This document shows positions 34,621 through 43,808 of a stretch of DNA of 64,000 nt, in pieces (the first letter of the stretch is position 1; each line of letters opens with the position of its first letter). A program made the position numbers and the translations under genes. This DNA comes from Streptomyces spororaveus (GTDB taxonomy: Bacteria > Actinomycetota > Actinomycetes > Streptomycetales > Streptomycetaceae). The notes beneath the pieces are model-generated. The model ran no database searches, had not been told where the DNA came from, and saw only the letters and a program-made list of their open reading frames with translations. The DNA lies in NCBI RefSeq assembly GCF_016755875.1, contig NZ_BNED01000005.1, positions 5,532,001 to 5,596,000 of the forward strand, in the 5' to 3' direction.

Positions 34621-35028
34621 ATGTACGACACCCAGGTGACGCTGGTGGGCTGTGTGGCGACGCAGATCGACTACAAGGAGACGGCGAACGGTCCGGCGGC
34701 GCGGTTCCGCTTCGCGGTGACGCCGAGGTACTTCGACCGCCGCAAGGACGCCTGGACGGACGGGACCACCAGCTTCTACACCGTGTGGGCGCGACGGGGG
34801 CTCGCCGTGAACCTCGCCGGTTCCGTGTCGGTCGGCGAGCCGCTGGTGGTGCACGGGCGGCTGAGGGTGCGGGAGGACCCGCCCGACGGCGAGGGCAACC
34901 GGTGGTTCTCCGCGGAGATCGACGCGACGGCCATCGGGCACGACCTGAACCGGGGGACCGCAGCCTTCCGGCGCGTGGTCCGGACGGACACTCCGCTGAT
35001 GGTCACTCAGAAGGCGGCGGTGGTCTGA
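34621..35028 (+). CDS. single-stranded DNA-binding protein-like (OB fold)
   Basis: SSB-family OB-fold protein of 135 residues. It begins YDTQVTLVGCVATQIDYKE and continues ARFRFAVTPRYFDRRKDAW, SFYTVWARRGLAVNLAGSVSVGEPLVVHGRLRVRE, with the EIDATAIGHDL strand that closes the OB fold. It lacks the Gly-rich linker and acidic C-terminal tip of housekeeping SSB, ending instead VTQKAAVV. It is therefore probably a paralogue with a special role, such as sporulation (SsbB-like). It follows dynB by 123 bp with a conserved-looking palindrome in between. ATG 34621 has GGAGGG upstream. Confidence 0.85.
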   Translation: MYDTQVTLVGCVATQIDYKETANGPAARFRFAVTPRYFDRRKDAWTDGTTSFYTVWARRGLAVNLAGSVSVGEPLVVHGRLRVREDPPDGEGNRWFSAEIDATAIGHDLNRGTAAFRRVVRTDTPLMVTQKAAVV

Positions 35029-35096
35029 GTGTTCGAGGCGGATAGGATTCCCCGGTACTCACGGGCACTTGGGTCTTTGGCCCGAAGGGGAAGACT

Positions 35097-36455
35097 GTGT
35101 CGATTGCCGTTCCCGCATCCTCCGCTCCCGACTCCACGCCTGCGCCTGCGCCTGTTCCTGCGCTCGCTGCTGCTCCGGTGCCTGTTCCATCCCCAGCGCC
35201 AGCCCCAGCCCCTGCTCCATCCCCAGCCGCTGCTCCTGCTCCTGATGCGGGTTCGACCGAACCTCCGGCCTCGGTACGGGGCTCCGCGCGCCGGCCGCTG
35301 GCGGTGGCCCTGCTGGCCGCGGCCCTCGCCACCGCCCCCGCGGCGGTGGCGGCCGCCGACTCCGGCCCGGTGGCACCCAGGTCCCCCGAGGGCGCGAGCG
35401 CCGTGCTGGACGGGCTGAAGACGTTCGGGCACGCGGTCCTGCGGTCCGGGGACGGCTCGGTCCGGCAGATCCCGGCCGGGCTCTACGAGATGCGGGTCGA
35501 CGGCGGTGGGACGCTCCAGACGTACGGGGTCGGCGTGACCGGCAACGCCCAGCCCCAGGCCCGGTACACCGAGAGCGGCTGGAGCGGCAGCCCGCTCGCC
35601 GGGAACAGCGAGGCGGGCCGGATCCGCTGGGTCCTGGAGCACTCCTACCCGCAGCTCAACGACCTGGCCGGCCTCGCCAAGGCGGCCGGGGCCGGGGCCC
35701 TCACCGCGCAGAGCGCGGCCGCCGGGACCCAGGTGGCGATCTGGCGGCTGGCGGACGGGGCACAGGTCGAGGCCGCGGACCCGGCGGCCGAGAAGCTGGC
35801 CGACTACCTGCAGCGGGCCGCCGGGCAGCTCCCGGAGCCGCCGGCCTCGCTCGGGCTGGACCCGGGCAACGTGTCGGGGGCGGTGGGCACCCGGCTCGGC
35901 CCGGTGACCGTGCGGACCGGGGCGCGGAGCGTGTCGGTCGTCCCGGACGCGGCGGCCGTCGCGATGGGGGTGCGGGTGGTGGACGCCGAGGGACAGCCGC
36001 TGACCACCGCCGTCAACGGGAGCCGGCTGTACTTCGAGGTGCCCGCGGGCACCCCCGACGGGACGGCCTCGGTCACCGTCCAGGGCGCGACCAGGGTGCC
36101 GGTCGGCCGGGTCTTCACCGGCGAGCTGCCGGCCCACGCCCAGATCGTGGCCGGCTCCAGCGAGTCCACCGCCGCCGCGACGGCCACGGCGGTCTGGCCG
36201 GAGCCCCCGGTGACGGCGGTGGGCGCCGCCCCGGGCGACGACACGGGGACCGGTTCCGGCTCGGCGGCCGAGGTGCTGGGCGCGCAGTCCGGGGCCGCCC
36301 TGACGACCTCCCCGGACGACGAGCGGCTGGCGACCAGCGGCAGCTCGGCGGCCACCCCCGTCATCGCCTCCCTGGCGGTGGGCCTGGTGGTGCTGGGCGG
36401 CCTGGTGGTGCTGCTGCTCCGCAAGCGCCCGCTGGACGAGGAGGACGGGGCGTAG
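35097..36455 (+). CDS. thioester-domain (TQxA) surface protein lacking the thioester Cys
   Basis: Cell-surface protein of 452 residues, of the Cys-Gln thioester bond-forming family in Streptomyces. The N-terminus is an unusual 60-residue Ala/Pro repeat (TPAPAPVPALAAAPVPVP...) before the signal helix LAVALLAAALATAPAAVAAA. The domain retains GRIRWVLEHSYPQLNDLA and GTQVAIWRLADG with the Gln. The expected Cys is absent: the site reads TYGVGV where the family has TYC. The C-terminus is a membrane anchor (VIASLAVGLVVLGGLVVLLLRKRPLDEEDGA) preceded by LATSG, a degenerate LAxTG sortase motif. The start GTG 35097 has AAGGGG upstream. A covalent host- or surface-bonding role seems lost. Confidence 0.8.
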   Translation: MSIAVPASSAPDSTPAPAPVPALAAAPVPVPSPAPAPAPAPSPAAAPAPDAGSTEPPASVRGSARRPLAVALLAAALATAPAAVAAADSGPVAPRSPEGASAVLDGLKTFGHAVLRSGDGSVRQIPAGLYEMRVDGGGTLQTYGVGVTGNAQPQARYTESGWSGSPLAGNSEAGRIRWVLEHSYPQLNDLAGLAKAAGAGALTAQSAAAGTQVAIWRLADGAQVEAADPAAEKLADYLQRAAGQLPEPPASLGLDPGNVSGAVGTRLGPVTVRTGARSVSVVPDAAAVAMGVRVVDAEGQPLTTAVNGSRLYFEVPAGTPDGTASVTVQGATRVPVGRVFTGELPAHAQIVAGSSESTAAATATAVWPEPPVTAVGAAPGDDTGTGSGSAAEVLGAQSGAALTTSPDDERLATSGSSAATPVIASLAVGLVVLGGLVVLLLRKRPLDEEDGA

Positions 36456-36557
36456 GACGCCCTGCCCGACCAGGTCACCCGCCCCCAGGGATGGGCCCGA
36501 TGGGCCGGGTGGCCGCGCGGGCCGATTCGGATCCGCCGGCCGGGGTAAGGGCAGAAG

Positions 36558-38033
36558 ATGGCTGATCAAGAACTGACGTGGTCCGGCACCTTCGGCCGCT
36601 GGGACCGTCGGCTGTTCGACGCGGTGGCCCGGCGGCACTGGCCCGGGGCCGACCGGGTGCTGCCGCGGCTCGGCCGGGCCGCGAACCACGGGGTGCTGTG
36701 GGGCGGGGCCGCCGCGGCCATCGCGGTCTTCGGATCGGCCGGTGCCCGCAAGGCCGCCGTACGCGGGGTCGCCTCGCTGGCGCTGGCCTCCGCGACCATC
36801 AACACCGTCGGCAAGTGGTCCGTACGCCGGCCGCGGCCGCTGCTGGAAGGCGTGCCCCTGGCACGGCAGCTGGCCACGCAGCCGCAGACCACCTCCTTCC
36901 CGTCCGGGCACTCGGCATCGGCCTTCGCCTTCGCCACCGGGGTGGCGCTGGCGGCCCCGGGCTGGGGGGCGGTACTGGCCCCGGTCGCCGCGTCCGTGGC
37001 GTTCTCCCGGGTCTACACCGGGGTGCACTACCCCTCCGACGTGCTCGTCGGCGCGTCACTGGGGGTGGCGGCGGGGTTCGTCGTACACCGCCTCGCGCGG
37101 GACGCGCAGGAGGCCCGGATCGTGCCCGGCGGCGAGCCTCCGGCCGCCGACGCCCCCGCGCTGCCCGACGGGGCCGGGCTCACCGTGGTGGTCAACACCG
37201 CGTCGGGCACCGCCGCGGCCGCGGGCCTCGACGTACTGCGCAGCCGCCTCCCCGAGGCCGAGGTGATCGAGTGCGACGGCCCCGAGCTGCCCGTCACCCT
37301 CGCGAAGGCGGCCTCGCGCTCCGCCGTGCTCGGGGTCTGCGGCGGCGACGGCACGATCAACGCGGCCGCCACCGCCGCGCTGCGGGCCGGGGTGCCGCTG
37401 GCCGTGTTCCCCGGCGGCACGCTCAACCACTTCGCGATGGACCTCGGCCTCCCCGGAACCGAGGCCACCTGCCGGGCCCTGGCCGACGGGCACGCCGTCC
37501 GCGTCGGCGTGGGCCGCTTCTCCCCGGGGCCCGACGGCGAGACCGGCTACTTCCTGAACAACTTCAGCATCGGCGCCTATCCGGAGCTCCTGGGCCACCG
37601 GCTGCGCTGGGGCCCGCGCATCGGCGGCGGCCCGGCCGCGCTGCTGGCGGCCTGGAAGGTGCTGCGTTCCCAGCGGCCCGTGCGGCTGCGGCTGGCCGGG
37701 CGGCCCCGCAGCGCATGGCTGCTCTTCGCGGGCAACGGCACCTACCACGGCACCGGTCCCACCCCCCGCCGCCGCGACAGCCTCGGCGAGGGCCTCCTCG
37801 ACCTGCGGCTGGTCCACGGCGGCGGCCGGCCCGGCCCCCGGCTCCTGGCCGCCGCCTTCACGGGCCCGCTGAGCCGGTCCCCGGTCCACGTGGCCACCCG
37901 CCTGCGCAGCCTGCGCATCGCGGACATCCCGGCGGGCACCCCGCTCGCGTACGACGGCGAGTACGCCGAGGCCCCGGCCGCCCTCGTCCTCGAAGGAGTC
38001 CCCGACGCCCTGACCGTCTACCGCCCCCGCTGA
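36558..38033 (+). CDS. PAP2 phosphatase-diacylglycerol kinase fusion
   Basis: Bifunctional lipid enzyme of 491 residues. The N-terminal PAP2 (membrane phosphatidate phosphatase) domain is complete: KWSVRRPRPLLEG, FPSGHSAS and SRVYTGVHYPSDVLVG give the three phosphatase motifs. Residues about 205-491 are a diacylglycerol/lipid kinase catalytic domain: GGDGTINAAATAAL, PGGTLNHFAMDLGLP and DGEYAEAPAALVLEG. Fusion of the two opposing activities suggests control of the phosphatidic acid/diacylglycerol balance or undecaprenyl recycling. The start is ATG 36558; no strong ribosome binding site is visible. A terminator overlaps its stop codon. Confidence 0.92.
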   Translation: MADQELTWSGTFGRWDRRLFDAVARRHWPGADRVLPRLGRAANHGVLWGGAAAAIAVFGSAGARKAAVRGVASLALASATINTVGKWSVRRPRPLLEGVPLARQLATQPQTTSFPSGHSASAFAFATGVALAAPGWGAVLAPVAASVAFSRVYTGVHYPSDVLVGASLGVAAGFVVHRLARDAQEARIVPGGEPPAADAPALPDGAGLTVVVNTASGTAAAAGLDVLRSRLPEAEVIECDGPELPVTLAKAASRSAVLGVCGGDGTINAAATAALRAGVPLAVFPGGTLNHFAMDLGLPGTEATCRALADGHAVRVGVGRFSPGPDGETGYFLNNFSIGAYPELLGHRLRWGPRIGGGPAALLAAWKVLRSQRPVRLRLAGRPRSAWLLFAGNGTYHGTGPTPRRRDSLGEGLLDLRLVHGGGRPGPRLLAAAFTGPLSRSPVHVATRLRSLRIADIPAGTPLAYDGEYAEAPAALVLEGVPDALTVYRPR

Positions 38034-38042
38034 GCGGGGGCG
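38022..38042 (+). terminator. terminator overlapping the PAP2-kinase stop codon
   Basis: CGCCCCCGC (38022-38030) and GCGGGGGCG (38034-38042) form a perfect 9-bp stem whose loop is exactly the TGA stop codon. The last three sense codons form the left arm. Confidence 0.7.
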
Positions 38043-38318
38043 CCCCCGGCCCCCCGGCCCCCCGGCCCGGTGGCTCAGCCGGCCAGGAGCCGACCGGCTC
38101 CGGAGTTCGCCGTGACGTAGCGGGCCCGCCGCTTCTCCACCCTCCGAAACCGCCGGCGGAGGCCCGCGCCCCCGCGTTCCCCGCCATCCCGCCCGCCCCA
38201 CCCCGCCGCCCGGCACCTTCCAGGTCAGGGGCGCCCGGCCTACCCATTCGCCCGAGGGTATGGACGTACGGCAAGATGGGGTGTATCTGCCCACCATCGA
38301 TCTGCCGGACGGTTTCTC

Positions 38319-39983
<1,665 letters not shown>

Positions 39984-39993
39984 GGTCGCAGTC

Positions 39994-40443
39994 ATGGCCA
40001 GACACCACTACCGGTGCCCCCTGCGCTGGGCGGACATGGATGCCTTCGGGCACGTCAACAACGTCGTCTTCCTCCGCTACCTGGAGGAGGCGCGGATCGA
40101 CTTCATGTTCCGCCTCGCGCCGGGGGAGGGCAGTGAGTCCTTCACGGGCGGCTCCGTCGTGGCCCGTCACGAGATCGACTACAAACTGCCCCTCGTGCAC
40201 CGCCACGAGCCGGTCCTCATCGAGTCCTGGGTGACCCGGATAGGCGCCGCGTCCCTGACCATCCGCTACGAGGTCAAGGACGAGGCGACCGAGGACAGGC
40301 CCGAGACGGTCTACGTGCGCGCGGAGACCGTGGTCGTGCCCTACAACCTCGCCGCCGGGCGGCCCCGCCGCATCACGGCCGAGGAGAGGCACTTCCTGGA
40401 GGAGTACCTCGACGAGCCGCGTTCCGAGGCCATCGCGGCATGA
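39994..40443 (+). CDS. 4HBT-family acyl-CoA thioesterase
   Basis: Hot-dog fold thioesterase of 149 residues. The active-site region RWADMDAFGHVNNVVFLRYLEEARIDF carries the catalytic Asp. The central strand SVVARHEIDYKLPLVHRHEPV and SLTIRYEV follow. This is the YbgC/4-hydroxybenzoyl-CoA thioesterase type. It starts 10 bp after ettA and overlaps the next gene by 4 bp (ATGA), so it is in an ettA operon. The natural acyl-CoA is unknown. Confidence 0.9.
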   Translation: MARHHYRCPLRWADMDAFGHVNNVVFLRYLEEARIDFMFRLAPGEGSESFTGGSVVARHEIDYKLPLVHRHEPVLIESWVTRIGAASLTIRYEVKDEATEDRPETVYVRAETVVVPYNLAAGRPRRITAEERHFLEEYLDEPRSEAIAA

Positions 40444-41153
40444 ACGAGCAGCTGCGCTTCGCCGACGCCGGGGAGGCGGCGGACCTCGCCGCCTTCCTCG
40501 GCCGGCTGGTGCACTACGACCGCGCCGCCGCCGTACGCCTCCAGGCGGGCGGCGGCGCGCTCGCCGTCTTCGGACGGCCGCCGTCCTTCGACATCCTGGC
40601 CATCCGCACGGTGCGGCTCGCCGCTCCCGTCGCGACGCCGCTGGACCTGACGGTGTCCGCCGGGGAGCTGCTGGAGTCCGTGGACGAGGCCTCGGCCGGG
40701 GCCGCCGTGCCCGGGCCGGTCACCGGACCGCCCTGGGCCGGGGTGCTCCCGCCCCGCGGCGGCTGGCAGCAGGTGCCGGGGCTGCCCGGCCCCGAGGCGA
40801 TGGGCGCGGCCGTGGCCGCCGCCGTCGCCGAGTTCCGGGCCCGCGACGAGGCCCTGCCCGTGCAGCACCGGACCCGGTCCGAGCGCGACCGCATCGGCCG
40901 CGAGATCTGGTCCCGCACGCTGGGCGACACCGAGCTCCCGCTGCGCGCCGTGCACGCCGCACAGTCCCTGGGCTTCCTGCGTCCGGTACGGGCGGTCGTG
41001 CCCGCCTCCGCACCTCAGCCCGGCTCCCCCGCCCCCGTGGCGCTGCTCGCCGCCGGGACCTGGCTGCGGCTGCGCACCCCGTACGGTTCCGTGGCCATGC
41101 GCCGCCCCGGCGTCACCGGCGGCCTGGGCGCCCTCCAGGTCCGGCCGGTCTGA
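40440..41153 (+). CDS. conserved actinobacterial hypothetical protein
   Basis: A 237-residue protein of unknown function. It is Ala-rich and probably cytosolic, with no transmembrane helix. It begins LRFADAGEAADLAAFLGRLVHYDRAAAVRLQ and has the DRIGREIWSRTL segment near residue 150. The gene overlaps the thioesterase by 4 bp and ends before a bidirectional terminator. The stable ettA-thioesterase linkage suggests a lipid or translation-related role, but no motif supports this. Confidence 0.75.
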   Translation: MNEQLRFADAGEAADLAAFLGRLVHYDRAAAVRLQAGGGALAVFGRPPSFDILAIRTVRLAAPVATPLDLTVSAGELLESVDEASAGAAVPGPVTGPPWAGVLPPRGGWQQVPGLPGPEAMGAAVAAAVAEFRARDEALPVQHRTRSERDRIGREIWSRTLGDTELPLRAVHAAQSLGFLRPVRAVVPASAPQPGSPAPVALLAAGTWLRLRTPYGSVAMRRPGVTGGLGALQVRPV

Positions 41154-41162
41154 CCCCCGGGT

Positions 41163-41192
41163 ACCGCGCCGGCCCGCGGGGCCGGCTGCGGT
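41163..41192. terminator. bidirectional terminator between convergent genes
   Basis: GCCGGCCC GCG GGGCCGGC (41168-41186) is a perfect 8-bp stem. It is extended by ACCGC/GCGGT at 41163-41167 and 41188-41192 with one bulged T. Confidence 0.85.
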
Positions 41193-41193
41193 T

Positions 41194-41598
41194 CTAGCCC
41201 GCGGTGTTGATCATCGACGCGGCGGCGTACGTCAGGTACTTCCACAGCTGCGCCTCGTGCTCGGGCGCCAGCCCGAGCTCGTCCAGCGCGACCCGCATGT
41301 GCCTCAGCCACGCGTCGTGGGCGGCCGCGTCCACCTGGAACGGCGCGTGCCGCATCCGCAGGCGCGGGTGGCCGCGGTGCTGGCTGTAGGTGGTCGGACC
41401 GCCCCAGTACTGCATCAGGAACAGCGCGAACCGCTCCTCGGCGGGGCCCAGGTCCTCCTCCGGGTACATCGGGCGCAGCAGCGGGTCCTGCGCGACCCCC
41501 TCGTAGAAGCGCCGCACGAGGCGGCGGAAGGTGTCCTCGCCCCCCACCTGCTCGTAGAAGGTCTGCTCCTGAAGCGTGCCCCGCGGAATCTCGTTCAC
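41194..41598 (-). CDS. glbO: group II truncated haemoglobin (GlbO-like)
   Basis: Globin of 134 residues binding haem. The TrHb2 features are visible: FYEQVGGEDTFRRLVRRFYEGV at the start, ALFLMQYWGGPTTYSQHRGHPRLRMRHAPF with the proximal His in RMRHAPF, and AWLRHMRVAL with the group II Trp at G8. The CD1 position is Tyr (RPMYPEEDL region and MQYWGG need alignment to assign precisely). Known members bind O2 and NO and can have peroxidase activity. It is divergent from the PCMT gene. Confidence 0.93.
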   Translation of the reverse strand: MNEIPRGTLQEQTFYEQVGGEDTFRRLVRRFYEGVAQDPLLRPMYPEEDLGPAEERFALFLMQYWGGPTTYSQHRGHPRLRMRHAPFQVDAAAHDAWLRHMRVALDELGLAPEHEAQLWKYLTYAAASMINTAG

Positions 41599-41732
41599 CC
41601 GACCATCGTCTCAGACGCCCGGGTCCAGGACGGAGGTCCTAGGACCATCCCCCGAGGGCCCGCGAAAGCCTCCGGGCCGCTCCCGCGGCCCTCGCGCTCG
41701 CACCCGGCGGCCCGGCGCAGGACAGTGGAGGC

Positions 41733-42722
41733 ATGGCCGGACACACCGCGCACACCGAGACACGGGACCTGCGGGAGACCGCGCACGCCGCCCAGGTGCG
41801 GGAGCTGACCGCCGCCGGGGTGCTGGAGGACCCACGCTGGCGGGCGGCCTTCGCGGCCGTGCCCCGGCACGTGTTCGTCCCGTACTTCTGGACCGGTCGC
41901 GGCGCCGGTCACGAGCGGCTCTGGGCGCAGGACCCCGACCCCGAACGCCGGGCCCGCTGGCTGCGCGGGGTCTACGTCGACACCCCGCTGGCGACCCGGA
42001 TGCGCGACGGGCAGCAGGTCTCCTCCAGCAGCCAGCCCTCCCTGATGGCGAAGATGCTGGACGCCCTGGACGTGCGCGACGGCGACGACGTCCTGGAGAT
42101 CGGCGCGGGCACCGGCTACAACGCGGCCCTGCTCTGCCACCGGCTCGGCGAGGAGCACGTCACCACCGTGGACCTGGACGAGGAGATCACCGAGTCCGCC
42201 CGGGCGCACCTGGCCGAACTCGGCTACCACCCGGCGGTGGTCACCGGGGACGGGGCGCGCGGCTGCCCCGCCCGGGCCCCGTTCGACCGGATCATGGTGA
42301 CCTGCACGCTGCCGCTGATCCCGTACACCTGGCTCGGCCAGTGCCGGCCGGGGGCGCGGATCCTGGGGCCGCTGTCCACCGGGCTGATCGCACTGACCGT
42401 CCGGGACGCCGGTTTCGCCGAGGGCAACTTCCTCCACACCTCGGCGTACTTCGTCCCGCTGCGCGGGGCCACGGCCGCCCCGCCGCCCGACCCGGCCGCC
42501 ACGGAGTACGGGCTCCCGTACGAGCTGGTGGAGAACGAGCGCTTCCAGTTCATGCTCGTGCTGACCGCGGGCGTCCTGCACCCCCGCGAGGCCCTGGACC
42601 TGTGGCGTCGCGAGGGCCGCCCGGCCCGGGAACGCTTCGGGGTCTCGGTGAGCGCCGAGGGCCAGTGGTCGTGGCTCGACGATCCCCAGGGGCCCTACGT
42701 GTGGCCCCTGGGGAAGGGGTGA
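41733..42722 (+). CDS. PCMT-family SAM methyltransferase
   Basis: Protein-L-isoaspartate O-methyltransferase-like enzyme of 329 residues. The SAM motif I is VLEIGAGTGYNAALLCHRLG, preceded by the family segment QQVSSSSQPSLMAKMLDALDVRDGD; acidic motif II is VTTVDLDEEI. The C-terminal half (FRHTSAYFVPLRG region onward) is longer than in bacterial Pcm (about 210 residues), as in many actinobacterial homologues. It may therefore modify something other than isoaspartyl residues, such as a peptide natural product. No biosynthetic cluster is adjacent. Confidence 0.85.
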   Translation: MAGHTAHTETRDLRETAHAAQVRELTAAGVLEDPRWRAAFAAVPRHVFVPYFWTGRGAGHERLWAQDPDPERRARWLRGVYVDTPLATRMRDGQQVSSSSQPSLMAKMLDALDVRDGDDVLEIGAGTGYNAALLCHRLGEEHVTTVDLDEEITESARAHLAELGYHPAVVTGDGARGCPARAPFDRIMVTCTLPLIPYTWLGQCRPGARILGPLSTGLIALTVRDAGFAEGNFLHTSAYFVPLRGATAAPPPDPAATEYGLPYELVENERFQFMLVLTAGVLHPREALDLWRREGRPARERFGVSVSAEGQWSWLDDPQGPYVWPLGKG

Positions 42723-42723
42723 A

Positions 42724-43764
42724 TCAGCCGCGGCGGATCGTGATCGTCGTCCAGGCGCCCACGTGGACCCGGTCGCCGTCGACGAGGGGGACCGGTACGT
42801 AGGGCTGGATCGGCTCCTCGCCGCCGTTGATGGTGGTGCCGTTGGTGGAGTTCTGGTCCACCACCGCCCAGCTGAGGTCGGGCTGCTGGACGAGCACCGC
42901 GTGCTGGTGGGAGACGCCCGGGTCCTCCGGGGGCACCGACAGGTCGATGTCGGGGGACTCGCCCGTGGAGGCGCGGCGGCGGCCGATGGTGATCTGGCCG
43001 CCGGACAGCGGAAGGTGCTGCTCCGGGGAGTAGGCGGGCAGGTTGAGCCCGGCGGCCTCGGGGCCGCTGCGCTGCATCATCGCCATGAAGTACGAGCGGT
43101 CGGGGGCGATCGTCGCGCTCCAGGCGCCACCGCCCTGGGGCGGGAAGGGCTGGTGCTGCGGCGGAGGCTGCTGCTGGTACTGGGGCTGCGGGGGCGGCGG
43201 CGGCCCCTGCTGCTGGTACTCCTGCTGGTACTCCCGCTGCTGCTGCGGCGGGGGCTGCTGCTGGTACTGGGGCTGCGGCGCCGGCTGGTACTCCAGCGGC
43301 GACTCGTGCGCCGGCGGCGGCAGCAGCCAGTCGTCCTCGCGCTGCAGCGGCTCGGCCGGCCGGTTGACCCGGGACGGCCGCGAGCCCTGGTACTCGAAGT
43401 GGTCCTGGGAGTAGCTCCCGGGAGCGGGCACGGGCGGCGGAGGCGTACCGCGACCGCCGGCACCCCCGCCGGCACCGACGCCCGTCGCCTGGGGTCCCGG
43501 GTCCTGGGCCGCAGGCGCGTACGAAGTCGGGGTACGGGTGAGGAAGTTGTAGCGGCATTCCTCGCAGAACGGGGCCATGGCCTCGCGCGGGGTCCGGCAC
43601 TGCGGGCAGAGCTCGGCCTGGGCGGTCGGTTCACCGGCGGTCGGGGGGAAGCCGTAGCCGTAGGAGGGCACCGGGGGCGGTCCCTCCGAGGCAGCCATGC
43701 GGTGGCCGCAGACCTCGCACCAGTCGTCGGACGCGGACTGGTGCCCGTTCGGGCAGGTCGGCAT
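42724..43764 (-). CDS. zinc-ribbon and FHA-domain protein, last gene of the PknG operon
   Basis: A 346-residue protein. Two zinc-ribbon halves open it (CPNGHQSASDDWCEVCG and CPQCRTPREAMAPFCEECR). A long Pro/Gln/Tyr-rich low-complexity segment follows (repeats of PQYQQQPPP and QREYQQEYQQQ). The C-terminal FHA domain has GGQITIGRRRAS, VSHQHAVLVQQPDLSW and DQNSTNGTTING, the residues that read phosphothreonine. ATG 43764 has GGGGGAAG upstream; ATG 43800 is an alternative. It is the likely phospho-reader of the kinase encoded upstream, an analogue of mycobacterial GarA but much longer. It may be a substrate as well. Confidence 0.88.
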   Translation of the reverse strand: MPTCPNGHQSASDDWCEVCGHRMAASEGPPPVPSYGYGFPPTAGEPTAQAELCPQCRTPREAMAPFCEECRYNFLTRTPTSYAPAAQDPGPQATGVGAGGGAGGRGTPPPPVPAPGSYSQDHFEYQGSRPSRVNRPAEPLQREDDWLLPPPAHESPLEYQPAPQPQYQQQPPPQQQREYQQEYQQQGPPPPPQPQYQQQPPPQHQPFPPQGGGAWSATIAPDRSYFMAMMQRSGPEAAGLNLPAYSPEQHLPLSGGQITIGRRRASTGESPDIDLSVPPEDPGVSHQHAVLVQQPDLSWAVVDQNSTNGTTINGGEEPIQPYVPVPLVDGDRVHVGAWTTITIRRG

Positions 43765-43808
43765 GGCGGCGCTTCCCCCTTCTTCTCCCTGCGTCATCAC
43801 GTCAGGTC

